Assembly (NCBI RefSeq): GCF_030272615.1
Contig: NC_081411.1
Location: forward strand, 159,010,471 to 159,074,470
From: Cryptomeria japonica
Taxonomy: Eukaryota; Streptophyta; Pinopsida; Cupressales; Cupressaceae
Length of the DNA: 64,000 nucleotides
Direction of reading: 5' to 3'
A program made the translations under genes and the position numbers. The notes beneath the pieces are model-generated. The model searched no databases and was not told the DNA's origin. It saw nothing but the letters and a program-made list of their open reading frames with translations. This document shows positions 1 to 10,952 of this stretch, in pieces (the first letter of the stretch is position 1; each line of letters opens with the position of its first letter).

Positions 1-56
1 AGAATAACAGGACAAGTTGGTGTTTCTTATTTCAAAAGATAAATACAATTAATTGG

Positions 57-1631
57 CTATTGGGTAACCTCCACTTGTATAGAAGCATTATTTCCTTTTA
101 CAAATTTAACTAATTTATCCAACTCCTTAGGGTTCAATTTCAAATATTCAGCTGGTGTGACTTGAATTTGAGAAGACTTACAAAATTCAACAATATCAAA
201 AGAACTTTTTTCATCCACAAGTTTTAATGAGTGCATCTCTTGAACCCGTAAGTCATTATTATAAGAATGAGAAAGGATCTCTTTACCTTTGAAACTTCTA
301 GCTGAGGAAGAAGGACCACTATGAGGTTTAATACTTTGCTGATTTATGGTTAATACAATGCATGAAGGATCCTCCAAGGTAACCAAAATATCACCTCCAC
401 TTTCACAACCAGATTCATACTCTAGGAAGTGGATTTCAGAGTCACCAAGATGCTTGGGAGATTCTTCTTCACTTACTTCATTTAGTACCTCCTTTGAACC
501 AATCAACTGGGAATAACGTACCATTTCTGGGTAGGAACTTCCATCATGATCATCAGTAAGATGAAAAATACACATGTTAGCTTTTGGTGGGGGTGCTTGA
601 ATGGCTAGCCTTTGTTATATAGGGGGTAATTGTGGTGCTTTTCCCCTAGTTCCTATTGATTTATTTGGGAATCTTCTAGGGACATCTTGATAGGGTTGTG
701 GATAAGACATATTAGATCTAGGCAATTGTCTCTTGAGTGTTATTACATCATTCATCAACCTCTGAATAACAAGATCTGAAGAAGTTATAGATGTTGATGC
801 TTGTACAACAGGAGTTTGAAATTCTCTTTTCCATTTTCCTACCATGATTAAATCATCCTCCAATTCTATAGCTAGAGTCTTAGCAGCTGCCAAATTTTGC
901 ACTCGGTTCCTACAGATTAAAAACCTTATTTTTGAGGGCATTGAAATAATAAAAAAACACTTCAAGTTATCATCAGAGGGTATTTGATTAACAGGGATCT
1001 TATGAACTATCTTATCAAATTTAGCAACAAAATCTCTCATTGTTTCAAGAATCTCTTTTTTCAACTAAGCTAATTGAGCTAAAAGCGAGTGTTCATCTTT
1101 AGCTAACTTGAACTTGTATTCAAACTTTGTTCTAAGATCATTCCAGTTTGTAATATCGCCATTTGGTAAATGATTAAACCAATCTGTTGCAACATCAATT
1201 AAGGTTTGAACAAATAATCTTACTGCCACATCTTCATGCTGAATTGCTAATATACCACAAGCCACATTAAAGGTGTTCAAATGCTTAGCAGTCATAAGCT
1301 TTCCATCACCACTAAACTTGGGTAGGTGATCTCTTGAGCCTTTTGGTAAAGGATTTAAATTATCTCCAAGAGCAAGTGGACCAACAACTAGACCCCAAGG
1401 ATTATTAGCAACCATGGGTTAAATAATATTCAAAGGTGTGGGATCAATTACAGTAGGAAGAGAAACACCATGCAAAGTTAAAGCCTGATAGATGGAAGAT
1501 ATAGGTGAAACAAGAGAAGAAATAGGAGGTCTACTTCTTGCTCTTCTTATAGGTGTAAAGGAGGGAGAAAAATCAAAATTTTGCAATTCCTGAAATATAG
1601 AATCAAAGACTCCTTCACGCCTCTGAGACAT
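57..1631 (-). pseudogene. Ty3/gypsy gag, three premature stops
   Basis: This is the capsid/nucleocapsid gene of an LTR retrotransposon. One reading frame runs from ATG at 1631 to a stop at 57-59, about 524 codons, broken only by in-frame stops at 1419-1421 (TAA), 1065-1067 (TAG) and 615-617 (TAA). Around residues 100-175 there is a typical plant gag core (FSGDGKLMTAKHLNTF, then ATDWFNHLPNGDITNW and FEYKFK). Near residue 353 is a nucleocapsid-type motif with C-x2-H-x4-H but Tyr where the last Cys should be (CIFHLTDDHDGSSYPEM). The ATG lies about 55 bases after the primer-binding site, so the leader is very short. Pol would lie to the left of the window. Family call is firm; lineage (Tat/Athila-like) is inferred from the CHHC-type knuckle and primer site. 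Confidence 0.85.
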
Positions 1632-1686
1632 AGTATACCTTTTTGACACCAGTATTGAAACTAGGCAACCGGTCTTATGATTCGAC

Positions 1687-1704
1687 TCCCCAGTAGAGTC
1701 ACCA
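1687..1704 (-). promoter_or_regulatory. Primer-binding site, tRNA-Arg type
   Basis: On the minus strand the motif TGGTGACTCTACTGGGGA follows the LTR end at 1711 after six bases. The complementary extension (TTCGACTCCCCAGTAGAGTC + ACCA) resembles the 3' end of plant tRNA-Arg genes with a GACTCCA acceptor stem, the type used by several Tat-lineage gypsy elements. The tRNA match is from memory, not a search. Confidence 0.7.
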
Positions 1705-1710
1705 AAAATA

Positions 1711-1817
1711 TGTTGGTAAATAAATTTGTCCCTTTCTTGAAATTGTAATATTTATTCTCTCAGCACATAAATATAACTCTTATACGCCCCATTATGAAAG
1801 GAAACAAATTACCAACA
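1711..1817. repeat. LTR end with terminal inverted repeat
   Basis: The LTR of the gag element ends (minus strand) at 1711 with ...CCAACA. Within the first 107 bases an inverted repeat is visible: TGTTGGTAA...TTTGTCCCTTTC at 1711-1736 against CCTTTC...TTTGT...TTACCAACA read back from 1817. This may be LTR-internal structure or a small inserted palindromic element; no target duplication is evident. Confidence 0.5.
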
Positions 1818-2499
1818 GTTGGATGAATTAATCAAAATCCATCCTCTATGTTAGAGGGAAACTCCCCATATGATTTGCAATGAATTTAATACAAAAATGA
1901 AATGTAGACACTTTTAACTAGAAAGTGTGGAAAGGATTTAGCATTCATCCATAAACACAAAGGAATGCCTTCAAACTTAAACAAGGAAATTATTCTGAAA
2001 ATTTAAACATGAGCTCATAGACTCTACTTTCCACATACGTTTAGTTTATAAATTCAAAGCATAGCAGATGCACAATAGTATTAATGTCCAATAGATACTC
2101 TATCATGCCTCACAGGATAAGGAGGATCAACACAACTCAATTCATAATGAGTCTGCTAATAGTTAATGGTAACCATGAATACAGAAAACATAGAAACAAC
2201 TGATCATGAAATGATATTCATGCACATAGAAAATTTCTCAAGAAAGATTTCCAATCTTTAAACACACACATTCAAAGACTACACATCATAACATTCCACT
2301 TTAAGAGAATTCACATAAAAATAGATATTGCCTACTGCTTGAAAAATCATAGTTTTTCAGACCCTAACATAAACGAGCTTTTCAGCTTAAGTAGCCTCCA
2401 GGCTCATAGTTTTTACATAAGAAGTTTAAACTTTACTTTAACCAAAGGTTAAAGAAATCATTTGCTAAAACAGGAAAGAAAAACTAAAACAACAGCCAT
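1818..2499. other. No gene; probable LTR body
   Basis: AT-rich sequence without a supportable ORF or RNA. Because it lies directly upstream (minus strand) of the LTR end at 1711 it is most simply the body of that LTR, but no second LTR copy or polypurine tract in the window fixes its outer edge. Confidence 0.4.
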
Positions 2500-4042
2500 T
2501 GTGAAGCTAACAGCTCATTCTTCGATTAATCATGATTTCACTATGGCAGAAGAAGTTACTGATATGTCCTGCTTTGCCGCAGAACCACGCACTCCATGCC
2601 ATTCCAAGTGTGCCACTGAGAAGTTTAGGATGACTTGAAAGTAAGGAAGTCTGATGTGCTGAATTCTTTTCTTCCACACCTCCTTGTCCGTGTTCACCTG
2701 TGCCACCCTTGCCTTCTATGCCTCCAAATGATCAGAATAGACTGTGAGCATTGATACGATCCTAGCCACCTTTGAGAAGTCATCCATGGTCAAGGATTTT
2801 GTCATTTGGATGAATTATATTCTTTCCTAAAAGATTTTGGTCATATTTGCGGCTACTTCAATGGTCTTAGCATCATCTTTGATGAGTTGGATGTTAATGC
2901 ACTTGAGATCTTTCTGCATTATATCAATTAAATTTGTCAATCCTCTAAGCAGATTAGTAGAGTCTTTGTGTCCCTATTTAATGATTGAGTTATGCCACCC
3001 CACATTCTTCTTTGATATGTACAATACATTATCATCCAAATTTTCTAATGGTTTTTCACCTAAGAACTTCATCACTCCATATTTTTGTATGTCATTCATC
3101 TACGCAAGAACTGCCACCCATTTGGTCCTTTCTTTCTCCCAAGCCACAGTCTCTAGATCCAACTCCTTGTTTACAGTATCAACATCTTTATAAACCTTCA
3201 CCAGATTGATGATGTAGTCTAATCCTCATTGCATTATATGGTCCAACCATTTATTGAACATCTCTGTGACTATTTTGTTCCTTTGAATCTGGTCCAACAT
3301 TTCCTTATTGGCTAGAGATTTGGGATCAAATGATATGGGTATCTGCGACAAAGGTTGGGGATTTGGATTATGGATGGTATTGATATAATTATCCATTTAA
3401 GTGATGGCTTGCTTTAATTCCCTTTTATCTTTCTCATCTTTCCATGTTGTAGAAATTATCCTTTTTGTGGATGACTCCAAATGCCTAACATCTACGACAC
3501 GTCAAGAAACTCCCAGGTCTATCTTTTCAATTGTAAAGTCCTCCTTAGTAGCTTTGTCAGCATCCCTCTTTGGAATTGGTTTGGCTATCTCAGTCGTCCA
3601 GTGGCCTGTTGCTTCATCCACTTTAAGCATTGTCTACATCTTAAGTTTTTTCAGCTTTGATGCCTTTCCCAAATATTTGTTGACCATGTCCTCCATAGGG
3701 ATTGTAATCGGCACTATACTTCATTTCTTTCCAACAGTAGCTTCCAAGCAACAAGGTGTTCACAAGCTCTTTAGGTGGAGGAGTTGTCTATATATCTGGT
3801 GAAATAATAATAACCAAGGTGTTCATGGGGTCTTGTTTGCTCTCAACTTCTTTACCCATGTCCATTTACTACATCTTAGGTTCATCCAAATCCTATTGAT
3901 CCATTGTTGCCTCTATCTCTTCACTAGGGTCTAGGTCCACAACAATCTATTTTAAAATGGACTCTTTCCTCTTTTTCTTACTCCTAGACCAAGTTACTCG
4001 AGTGGCTGTGGAACTTGATGGTGACCTCTTTGATCTCCTAGG
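2500..4042 (-). pseudogene. Decayed C-terminal part of unknown long protein
   Basis: Reading on from the gene at 4043-5716, the same minus-strand frame first gives a basic, nuclear-localisation-like stretch (RRSKRSP, then SRSKKKRKE, about 4020-3960) followed by an acidic segment. It then breaks up into many stops and frameshifts. Helical, Lys/Glu-rich peptides such as NKEMLDQIQRNKIVTEMF (about 3310-3260) and WEKERTKWVAVLA (about 3150-3110) suggest a coiled-coil C-terminal half. No known domain is recognised. It could be an extra ORF of a retroelement or a dead host gene; the link to 4043-5716 is by frame and position only. Confidence 0.45.
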
Positions 4043-5716
4043 TTAGATTTTCTCAACAATAAGCCTTGAAACACCTGCAACATTAACAATTTCACTAGTT
4101 GAAGAAATTGGAGATTGAGTCACAATGTGTGAATCAACTCTTAGTTCATGTGAGGATATGAGCAATCCCTTCTTAAAATTTTGGTTTCTCAACCATCTCT
4201 CCATTCTTCTCACAACATTGAAAGTTATAGCTTGAATACTATCATCCTCCTTTTTATTCCATCCAATCTCTAGAATTGCCTTTCCTTGAACCTCTTTGTC
4301 AAACTCAGGGTCTAAAATATTTTCCCCTGTATCCTCTTGTACTCTAGATATGTTGATTGGAAGCATCATGGTAATTATTTGTTGCAAAGTGAACCTTGAC
4401 CACAGTCTTCTTCTTACCTCATATTCGTCACTTCAATTCTCCCAGTAATCCTCCAACTGAGGTTCCTAACAAAAATGGTTGTTCACATTTAGATTTTCAA
4501 TGGCATAACCTCTACTTTCAAACTTGCGTCTTGCCACATATGACTGTAGGTTCATCCTCTTAAATTCCAATTCTAGGTTCAGAGCATCAGATACATATTT
4601 GCAGTTGTAGTATCCAAGTTCAATGGGGAATGCAACTCTAGACTCACCCTTTTCCCCCAATCTCTTATCAATGTAAGCTAGTTGCTTGCTCACCTCTATG
4701 AGTACATAGTTGTCAAAGGCATAGCTAGGCAACTTGAATGATTGACCCTCGAAACCACCTACCCGTAGGTAAGTGAACCTAGGAAGTTGAATAAAGAAGC
4801 TACCGCATATGCTTGTAAACTCCATTTCTTCAACAAACATTCTCCTGTTCACATCCCCCTGGAGCTCAAAAGCAAGTCTTCCTGCAAAGACACCATTCCA
4901 TCTATCAATTTTCTCCACATATTTTTGCTACTGTAACAAAGGATAATAATCATACACCTTCATCCCATCTACCCAAGGTTCATTAAGCAAACTAGGCCAA
5001 TCCCTTGTATAAGCTAGTATGTAGAAAAGGAAAGAAGACATATAAAAACCAGACATTCCCAAATAGTTACTCAAACCTTCATGAAGCCTTTCTGCAATTA
5101 CATGAGCCCAATAAAGATACATGTCACCAGATAACAACACCTGAATGTAAAAGTACATCCAATCTTCACAGTAGAAAGAATGTGAGTTTCCCTTCACCCT
5201 ATTCAAAAGTATCACAATATCCCACACTTCTGTGATGAAGTGCTCTCTAGTTAGGGGCTTTGGCAATCGTGACCCTCCTTTTTGAACTTTTAGGAGCCAA
5301 TTCCTAGCAATCACACTTCTATACATACTTTTCTTCTCTAAGAAATAGGCATACGAGTTCCCAATGGTCCAATCCTCATATAACTCCTTGTGCAGGATTC
5401 CCATTTCCGCCATTACTGTTTCTCTGTTGATACTAACTAGCAGCTCACCATTACTAGTTTTGATGCATTTGTTCTCTGTATCATACCTATTCATGTAAGC
5501 AATCACCAAATCTAGACATGGTGCAACAAGCGGAAATGCAACAACTTCAACAAGACTGCTTTTCACTATTTTCTCCATCATTGAACCAGTTTGAGGGTTC
5601 TTGGCTCTTTCTAAGAAATCTCCTAAATCAGCATGAGCCAAGGAAGTATCTTCTAGCTCTGGTAATATGGTCACTAGACACAAGGTTCGACAAAGCTTCG
5701 GCAATATCGGCCTCAT
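4043..5716 (-). pseudogene. Unrecognised long ORF, broken by stops
   Basis: Three open stretches in one minus-strand frame (5716-4928, 4918-4466, 4387-4043) form a single gene of at least 555 codons, separated by in-frame stops at 4928-4930 (TAG), 4466-4468 (TAG) and a TGA near 4424. The N-terminal part is rich in aromatic residues (ARNWLLKVQKGG, FYCEDWMYFYIQVLL, SSFLFYILAYTRDW); the middle has FELQGDVNRRM and AFPIELGYYNCKYVSDALN. No catalytic motif, zinc finger or signal peptide stands out. The composition resembles the extra ORFs of unknown function often carried between pol and the 3' LTR of large plant gypsy elements, but this is only an impression. Function not assigned. Confidence 0.6.
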
Positions 5717-6224
5717 ATTGCCTATCTATACTTCTAACCAAGAAATTCTAAAACAAGGCATAATTTTACTCCAACAATTTAAAGATTTTCTTCCTATACT
5801 AATAAATCTTTAGAATTTAAAGAAACACAACGTAGGAGAAACTATTTGAACTTACCCGTTACCACCATGAAAAATGGAAACCTTCTCAAGAAATTAGAGC
5901 TGATATTACCTTTGACTTCCCCAATTTTCTCAAGTATAGCAGCTACAACCCTTACAAACTATGGAAATGAATGCATACATTCCTTTTGAACAGATGAGAA
6001 AATATCAAGAAAGCCACACATGCTTCATAATGATTCACTTAAGTGTGCAAAGTAATAGTGAAATGATTAAAAATCTGACACCTTCTTAATTACCCATCAC
6101 TTTTGCACAAATAGTTGATGCACTCATGATTACTTTCCATATCTAGAATTTTAAACTATGGAATACGAGGAATATTCCTTCTTGCCATGCCACTTTCAAT
6201 ATCAACAAAGCCTTAGAATCATTT
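5717..6224. other. No gene seen
   Basis: About 500 bases upstream (minus strand) of the unknown gene, with no ORF of interest and no repeat structure that I can see. Confidence 0.5.
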
Positions 6225-6665
6225 TTGAAGTGAACCTATGAACCTTAAACCATTTGAACAAAGAGTTCAATGATTCAAGTTCATTTAGGAAGTACAACAA
6301 TGAACAAGTGGTATTTAATAATATCGGGAAGGAGCAACAACAATGATAATCAAGCAAGAGCCTTGAACCATTGAACCAGTGGTTCAAAGTTCAAGTTTGG
6401 AAACTGACTTAAAATATATAGACATTCGCTCATTATACAACAATACATAGCCACGACTCAAAAAAGGCATTTTGAACCTTGAACCAAAAAAAAGGTTCAC
6501 GGGTTCAAAGTTCAAAACGTATAACAATAATATGCTTGCTTTCATGAAGACAAAGACTACTAATGACTTTTTTCTAAAATGCACTTTGAACCTTGAACCT
6601 GTTGAACTATACATTTAAAAAAAAAAAAGAGTTCAATGACTTAGGTTCAAAGATGAAAGAGAACA
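6225..6665. repeat. Array of four hairpin-forming repeats
   Basis: Four clusters of the words TTGAACC and GGTTCAA in facing orientation occur at about 6230-6290, 6360-6400, 6462-6520 and 6583-6655. The clearest is TTTTGAACCTTGAACC, an A8 loop, then GGTTC...GGTTCAAAGTTCAAAA. Each unit can fold into a stem of roughly 15 pairs, and units are spaced by about 105-135 bases. No coding potential explains them. Confidence 0.7.
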
Positions 6666-6789
6666 AAGGACCCAACAAAAATAAAGACACAATAAGGCAA
6701 CCCACAAGTATGAACATTCAAAATGGAAAATTGTAGGGGAGGCTAATAGATCTAAAGGCAAACCCCAATCACAACACATTTCCCTCTCT

Positions 6790-7286
6790 TTTATGTGTGT
6801 AGGTTGTAGGTGCACAACTGTACTTTTAGATTCGAGCTTTATTTGTAGAGGGAGAAAAATCCTTTTCATTTCATGGATTTTTTGGAGGACTATGTACATT
6901 CCTACCACAGTCCAAACAAGTTTTTATCAAATTTGCAGGGCGACTTCATCTCGATATTTTACTACCAAATCTAGGTGCACAACTTTATCCCATATTTAGA
7001 TCTCAAGTTATAATCGATTCTTTGTCACTTTTGCACTACATAATTCAATCAATTTCTTTCTGAATCAAAAAAAGGAAGAAGGGATCATCCTAACATTCTT
7101 AATTCATTTAGAATTCAATCTGTCATCTTTGTGTGGAGATTGAATCTAGTGAATTATCCCTTATCTTCCTAATGTAATTGTGAAAAGTGCTTGAAGGATA
7201 ATCAATAGGGAAATTGTCATCTCTCTTTGAGGGAAAGGGTTAGTTTTCCTCTTGATCTATCACTCATCATTTTCCAACCATTACAA
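6790..7286 (+). mobile_element. LTR fragment, inverted relative to element 4 LTR
   Basis: The plus strand here is similar by eye to the reverse complement of the central part of the element 4 LTR (about 40490-40680). Shared words in the same order are TGTGTGTAGGTTG, TTCATTTC.GGATTTTT.GG, AATTTG.AGG, ATTTTACTAC.AA and a terminal ...CATTACA near 7286. It is therefore an LTR-derived fragment of the same superfamily in the opposite orientation. Similarity fades in the second half, so the right end is approximate. Confidence 0.55.
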
Positions 7287-7388
7287 ATAGATATGTTGAA
7301 TTGTTGACTATGCAGAAAAGGGAGATAGTATGAATGAAATAAGGAGCTACTCATTTAGGATCGTGCTGTAACTTTGGATCTAAGATAC
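7287..7388 (-). mobile_element. Element 2 left LTR, outer fragment
   Basis: The sequence from the word AGATATGTTG through GCAGAAAAGGGAGATAG to TAACTTTGGATCT matches 16640-16737 in the right LTR of element 2. The outer part of this LTR is missing, and its continuation is displaced to 10953 by the insertion of element 1. Confidence 0.75.
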
Positions 7389-9051
7389 TGTGTAGGAGAA
7401 ATAGTGACACTAAGCAAACATGCCCTAATCTCACTTTCAACCACACACTTGTGGAATACAAAAGAGCCTAGAGGTATCACACAATTGGCTACTTCTTTTT
7501 GTGGAAGAGAGAGCCATGGGCTACCTATTAGGATTTCTATTCCTTTGTTGCAATTGAAAGACGAAATGATGCAAGTTCAATTCCTAACCCCAAAGTGCAA
7601 GTATGAACTAATAACAAGATTGCAGAATTGAACTTAAATGATGGAAAGCTGTAAACATAATGACAAGACAAGAATGCAAATGCATACCCAAAGTCAAAAT
7701 CTGAGTGAAAATGTTCGGGACGGGGGCGCGGGCACCACTGTCCTGATTCTGCCCCTGAAACTGCTCCGGAAACTGCTGTTTCGCAACCTAGAAAGCTATC
7801 AAAAATGCTAAAAACTGCTGTCTGACAGAGGGACCAGGGCGCCCAGCACCCCTATCCCAGGGACCAGGGCACCCAACACCCTTGTCCTGGTAGGACCAGG
7901 GCGCCCCACGCCCTTGTCCTGGTCTTTTGCTTTGAAATTTGGTGTGTGGTCCCGTCTCAGTCTGCTTCTGTCGGATCTGCAAATTACGGCGTCGTCCGAA
8001 TCCTGAAACTTGCACTTATATCTGAAAAGGTATGGTGGGTGGCTATATAGGGTTTTGCCTTAGTCAAACCCCCACTTTGGTGATTTTCACCTCCATGAAT
8101 AGCCAAGTTGTATTGTAAAAGTGGTGTGTGTGCAGACCTTGTGTGTGTGCAAGATCCTAAAATGCAAGTAAGCAAACTAGAGCAACCTAGAAAGTAAACC
8201 CTAATTGCTTGTAAATGATAATGTAAATGCTCCAAATCAAGATGCAAAGTGATCTAAAGCATGAATACAAATGATATAATGAGGCTTATGCAAAGACATG
8301 AAAACAACATGAAATCATACCCAACCCCAAGGGAGGGGTACAAGCCAATCTTCAGTCGGTGATCCCTTATTTCTCTTCAATGCCTTCAAAGCCCTAAATG
8401 GATGAATGCTTGATGGATGGATGTTGAATGTTGTTGAAGTCTTTAAAGATCTGCTCTTTTGCTGCATAGAAGGTCCTTGAAAGCCCAAAATTCTGGATCC
8501 CTTCAAATGAAGAAAGAGAGCTCTTTATATATGAAACCCTAGGTCTTAATTTCAACTTTTGGCCAACCTAGAGATTGAATCTCCCACCAATTTCTTGGGG
8601 TTAAGCTTTATTTTATGATTGGATAGCGCTCCTAAAATTTTGGGAAAAATGTCCGGGACCGTGTGCACTCCGGGCGCCATGGTCCCGACAACTTTTCACC
8701 AAATTTTCAGGGCCGTCGGATATGATGATTTTAGAGAGAATCCCGAAGTTACAGGTGATTTCGAGATGTTTTGACCCCGAAATCAAGCCCCCAAGTTCAA
8801 AATAGGACCTAATTAGGGTTTTTGATTAAATGATGTATTGGAGGAATAAAATGAAAGGGGCACACTTTAATGAAAAGGGCCCAACTTTATGATATGGGAG
8901 ATGATAAAATAGAACCTTAGACCTAATTAATTTAATTAATTAAGTGCTAAAGGGGAAATACAATGCAAAATGCAAAATGCACCAAGGCGGGTGCTAAACT
9001 AGGTGTGAAATTGTACCACCCTAGCAAGTGCATACAATGTATGACACTACA
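7389..9051 (-). repeat. Element 1 LTR (3' LTR, left copy)
   Basis: Direct repeat of 9320-10952. It contains two or three tandem GC-rich units with GACCAGGGCGCC-like words (about 7830-7920) and a hairpin GGGACC...GGTCCC at 8655-8686. The short ORFs in it are by-products of the repeat and are present in both copies. Confidence 0.92.
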
Positions 9052-9070
9052 TTTAGCCCCCACTTTAGTG
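9052..9070 (-). promoter_or_regulatory. Polypurine tract of element 1
   Basis: On the minus strand the purine-rich run AAAGTGGGGGCTAAA abuts the start of the LTR (TGTAGTGTC...). The same tract adjoins the LTRs of elements 2 and 4. Confidence 0.85.
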
Positions 9071-9292
9071 GTCATATGAACACTACATGCATATGCAAGC
9101 TAAAGTATAGAAAAGTAAACATTACTTGAAAAAGGATATATCCATAAGTCTGTCAAACAAAGCCCCCACCGGTATCTGCAGTACACAGTTAGGAACCACA
9201 CCCTACAAAACACATGTTAGATCACAAAATCACCTAATGCTTACTAAGGAAGGTGATGAAAATTCAAGGGTAGCTATATCAGAAGGTTGCAT

Positions 9293-9316
9293 GTTTGATT
9301 CACGTTGGGTTCACCA
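9293..9316 (-). promoter_or_regulatory. Primer-binding site, tRNA-Trp
   Basis: The plus strand reads TTGATTCACGTTGGGTTC + ACCA. This equals the 3' end of plant cytosolic tRNA-Trp plus CCA (GATTCACGTCGGGTTC + ACCA) with C-to-T changes, three bases from the LTR start at 9320. The tRNA sequence is recalled, not searched. Confidence 0.8.
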
Positions 9317-9319
9317 AAA

Positions 9320-10952
9320 TGTGTAGGAGAAAAAGTGACACTAAGCAAACATGCCCTAATCTCACTTTCAACCACACACTTGTGGAATACGAAAGAGCCT
9401 AGAGGTATCACACAATTGGCTACTTCTTTTTGTGGAAGAGAGAGCCACGGGCTACCTATTAGGATTTCTATTCCTTTGTTGCAATTGAAAGATGAAATGA
9501 TGCAAGTTCAATTCCTAACCCCAAAGTGCAAGTATGAACTAATAACAAGATTGCAGAATTGAACTTAAATGATGGAAAGCTGTAAACATAAGGACAAGAC
9601 AAGAATGCAAATGTGTACCCAGAGTCAAAATCTGAGTGAAAATGTTTGGGACGGGGGCACGAGCGCCACTGTCCTGATTCTGCCCCTGAAACTGCTCTGG
9701 AAACTGCCGTTTTGCAACCTAGAAAGCTGTCAAAAATGCTGAAAACTGTTGTCTGATAGAGGGACCAGGGCACCCAGCACCCTTGTCCTGGCAAGACTAG
9801 GGCGCCCCACGCCCCTATCTTGGTCTTTTGCTCTGAAATTTGGTGTGTGGTCCCGTCTCAGTCTGCTTCCGTCGGATCTGCAACTTGCGGTGTCATCCAA
9901 ATCCCGAAACCTGCACTTATATCTGAAAAGGTATGGTGGGCGGCTATATAGGGTTTTGCCTTAGTCAAACCCCTACTTTGGTGATTTCCACCTCCACGAA
10001 TAGCCAAGTTGTATTGTAAAAGTAGTGTGTGTGCAGACCTTGTGTGTGTGCAAGATCCTAAAATGCAAGTAAGCAAACTAGAGCAACCTAGAAAGTAAAC
10101 CCTAATTGCTTGTAAATGATAATGTAAATGCTCCAAATCAAGATGCAAAGTGATCTAAAGCATGAATAAAAATGATATAATGAGGCTTATGCAAAGACAT
10201 GAAAACAACATGAAATCATACCCAACCCCAAGGGAGGGGTACAAGCCAATCTTCAGTCGGTGATCCCTTATTGCTCTTCAATGCCTTCAAAGCCCTAAAT
10301 GGATGAATGCTTGATGGGTGGATGTTGAATGTTGTTGAAGTCTTCAAAGATCTACTCTTTCGCTGCATAGAAGGTCCTTGAAAGCCCAAAATTCCGGATC
10401 CCTTCAAATGAAGAAAGAGAGCTCTTTATATATGAAACCCTAGGTCTTAATTTCAACTTTTGGCCGACCTAGAGATTGAATCTCCCACCAATTTCTTGGG
10501 GTTAAGCTTTATTTTATGATTGGATCGCGCTCCTAAAATTTTGGGAAAAATGTCCGGGACCATGTGCACTCTGGGCGCCACGGTCCTAGCAACTTTTCAC
10601 CAAATTTTCAGAGTCGTCGGATATGATGATTTTAGAGAGAATCCCGAAGTTACAGGTGATTTCGAGATGTTTTGACCCCGAAATCAAGCCCCCAAGTTCA
10701 AAATAGGACCTAATTAGGGTTTTTGATTAAATGATGTATTGGAGGAATAAAATGAAAGGGGCACACTTTAATGAAAAGGGCCCAACTTTATGATATGGGA
10801 GATGATAAAATAGAACTTTAGACCTAATTAATTTAATTAATTAAGTGCTAAAGGGGAAATACAATGCAAAATGCAAAATGCACCAAGGCGGGTGCTAAAC
10901 TAGGTGTGAAATTGTACCACCCTAGCAAGTGCGTACAATTTACGACACTACA
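9320..10952 (-). repeat. Element 1 LTR (5' LTR, right copy)
   Basis: Direct repeat of 7389-9051 and the expected promoter-bearing copy for minus-strand transcription. The recurrent hairpin lies at about 10556-10586 and has lost one arm base (GGTCCT instead of GGTCCC). The GC-rich tandem units are at about 9760-9835. Confidence 0.92.

Larger units (their letters stand above)
7389..10952 (-). mobile_element. Element 1: coding-free LTR element (TSD GATAC)
   Basis: Two LTRs of 1663 and 1633 bases (7389-9051 and 9320-10952), both starting TGTGTAGGAGAA and ending ACACTACA, flank only 268 internal bases. These hold a polypurine tract (9052-9070) and a tRNA-Trp primer site (9293-9316). Target duplication GATAC is present at 7384-7388 and 10953-10957. 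It has no coding capacity, so it must depend on proteins from other elements. Over roughly 200 aligned bases near the LTR starts I count four differences, so insertion is moderately old. It lies inside the left LTR of element 2 and is younger than it. Confidence 0.93.

Noticed and set aside
7374-7631. 85-codon ORF present almost unchanged at 9305-9562
   Set aside because: The conservation is that of the two LTR copies of element 1, not of a protein; the ORF lies against the direction of the element.
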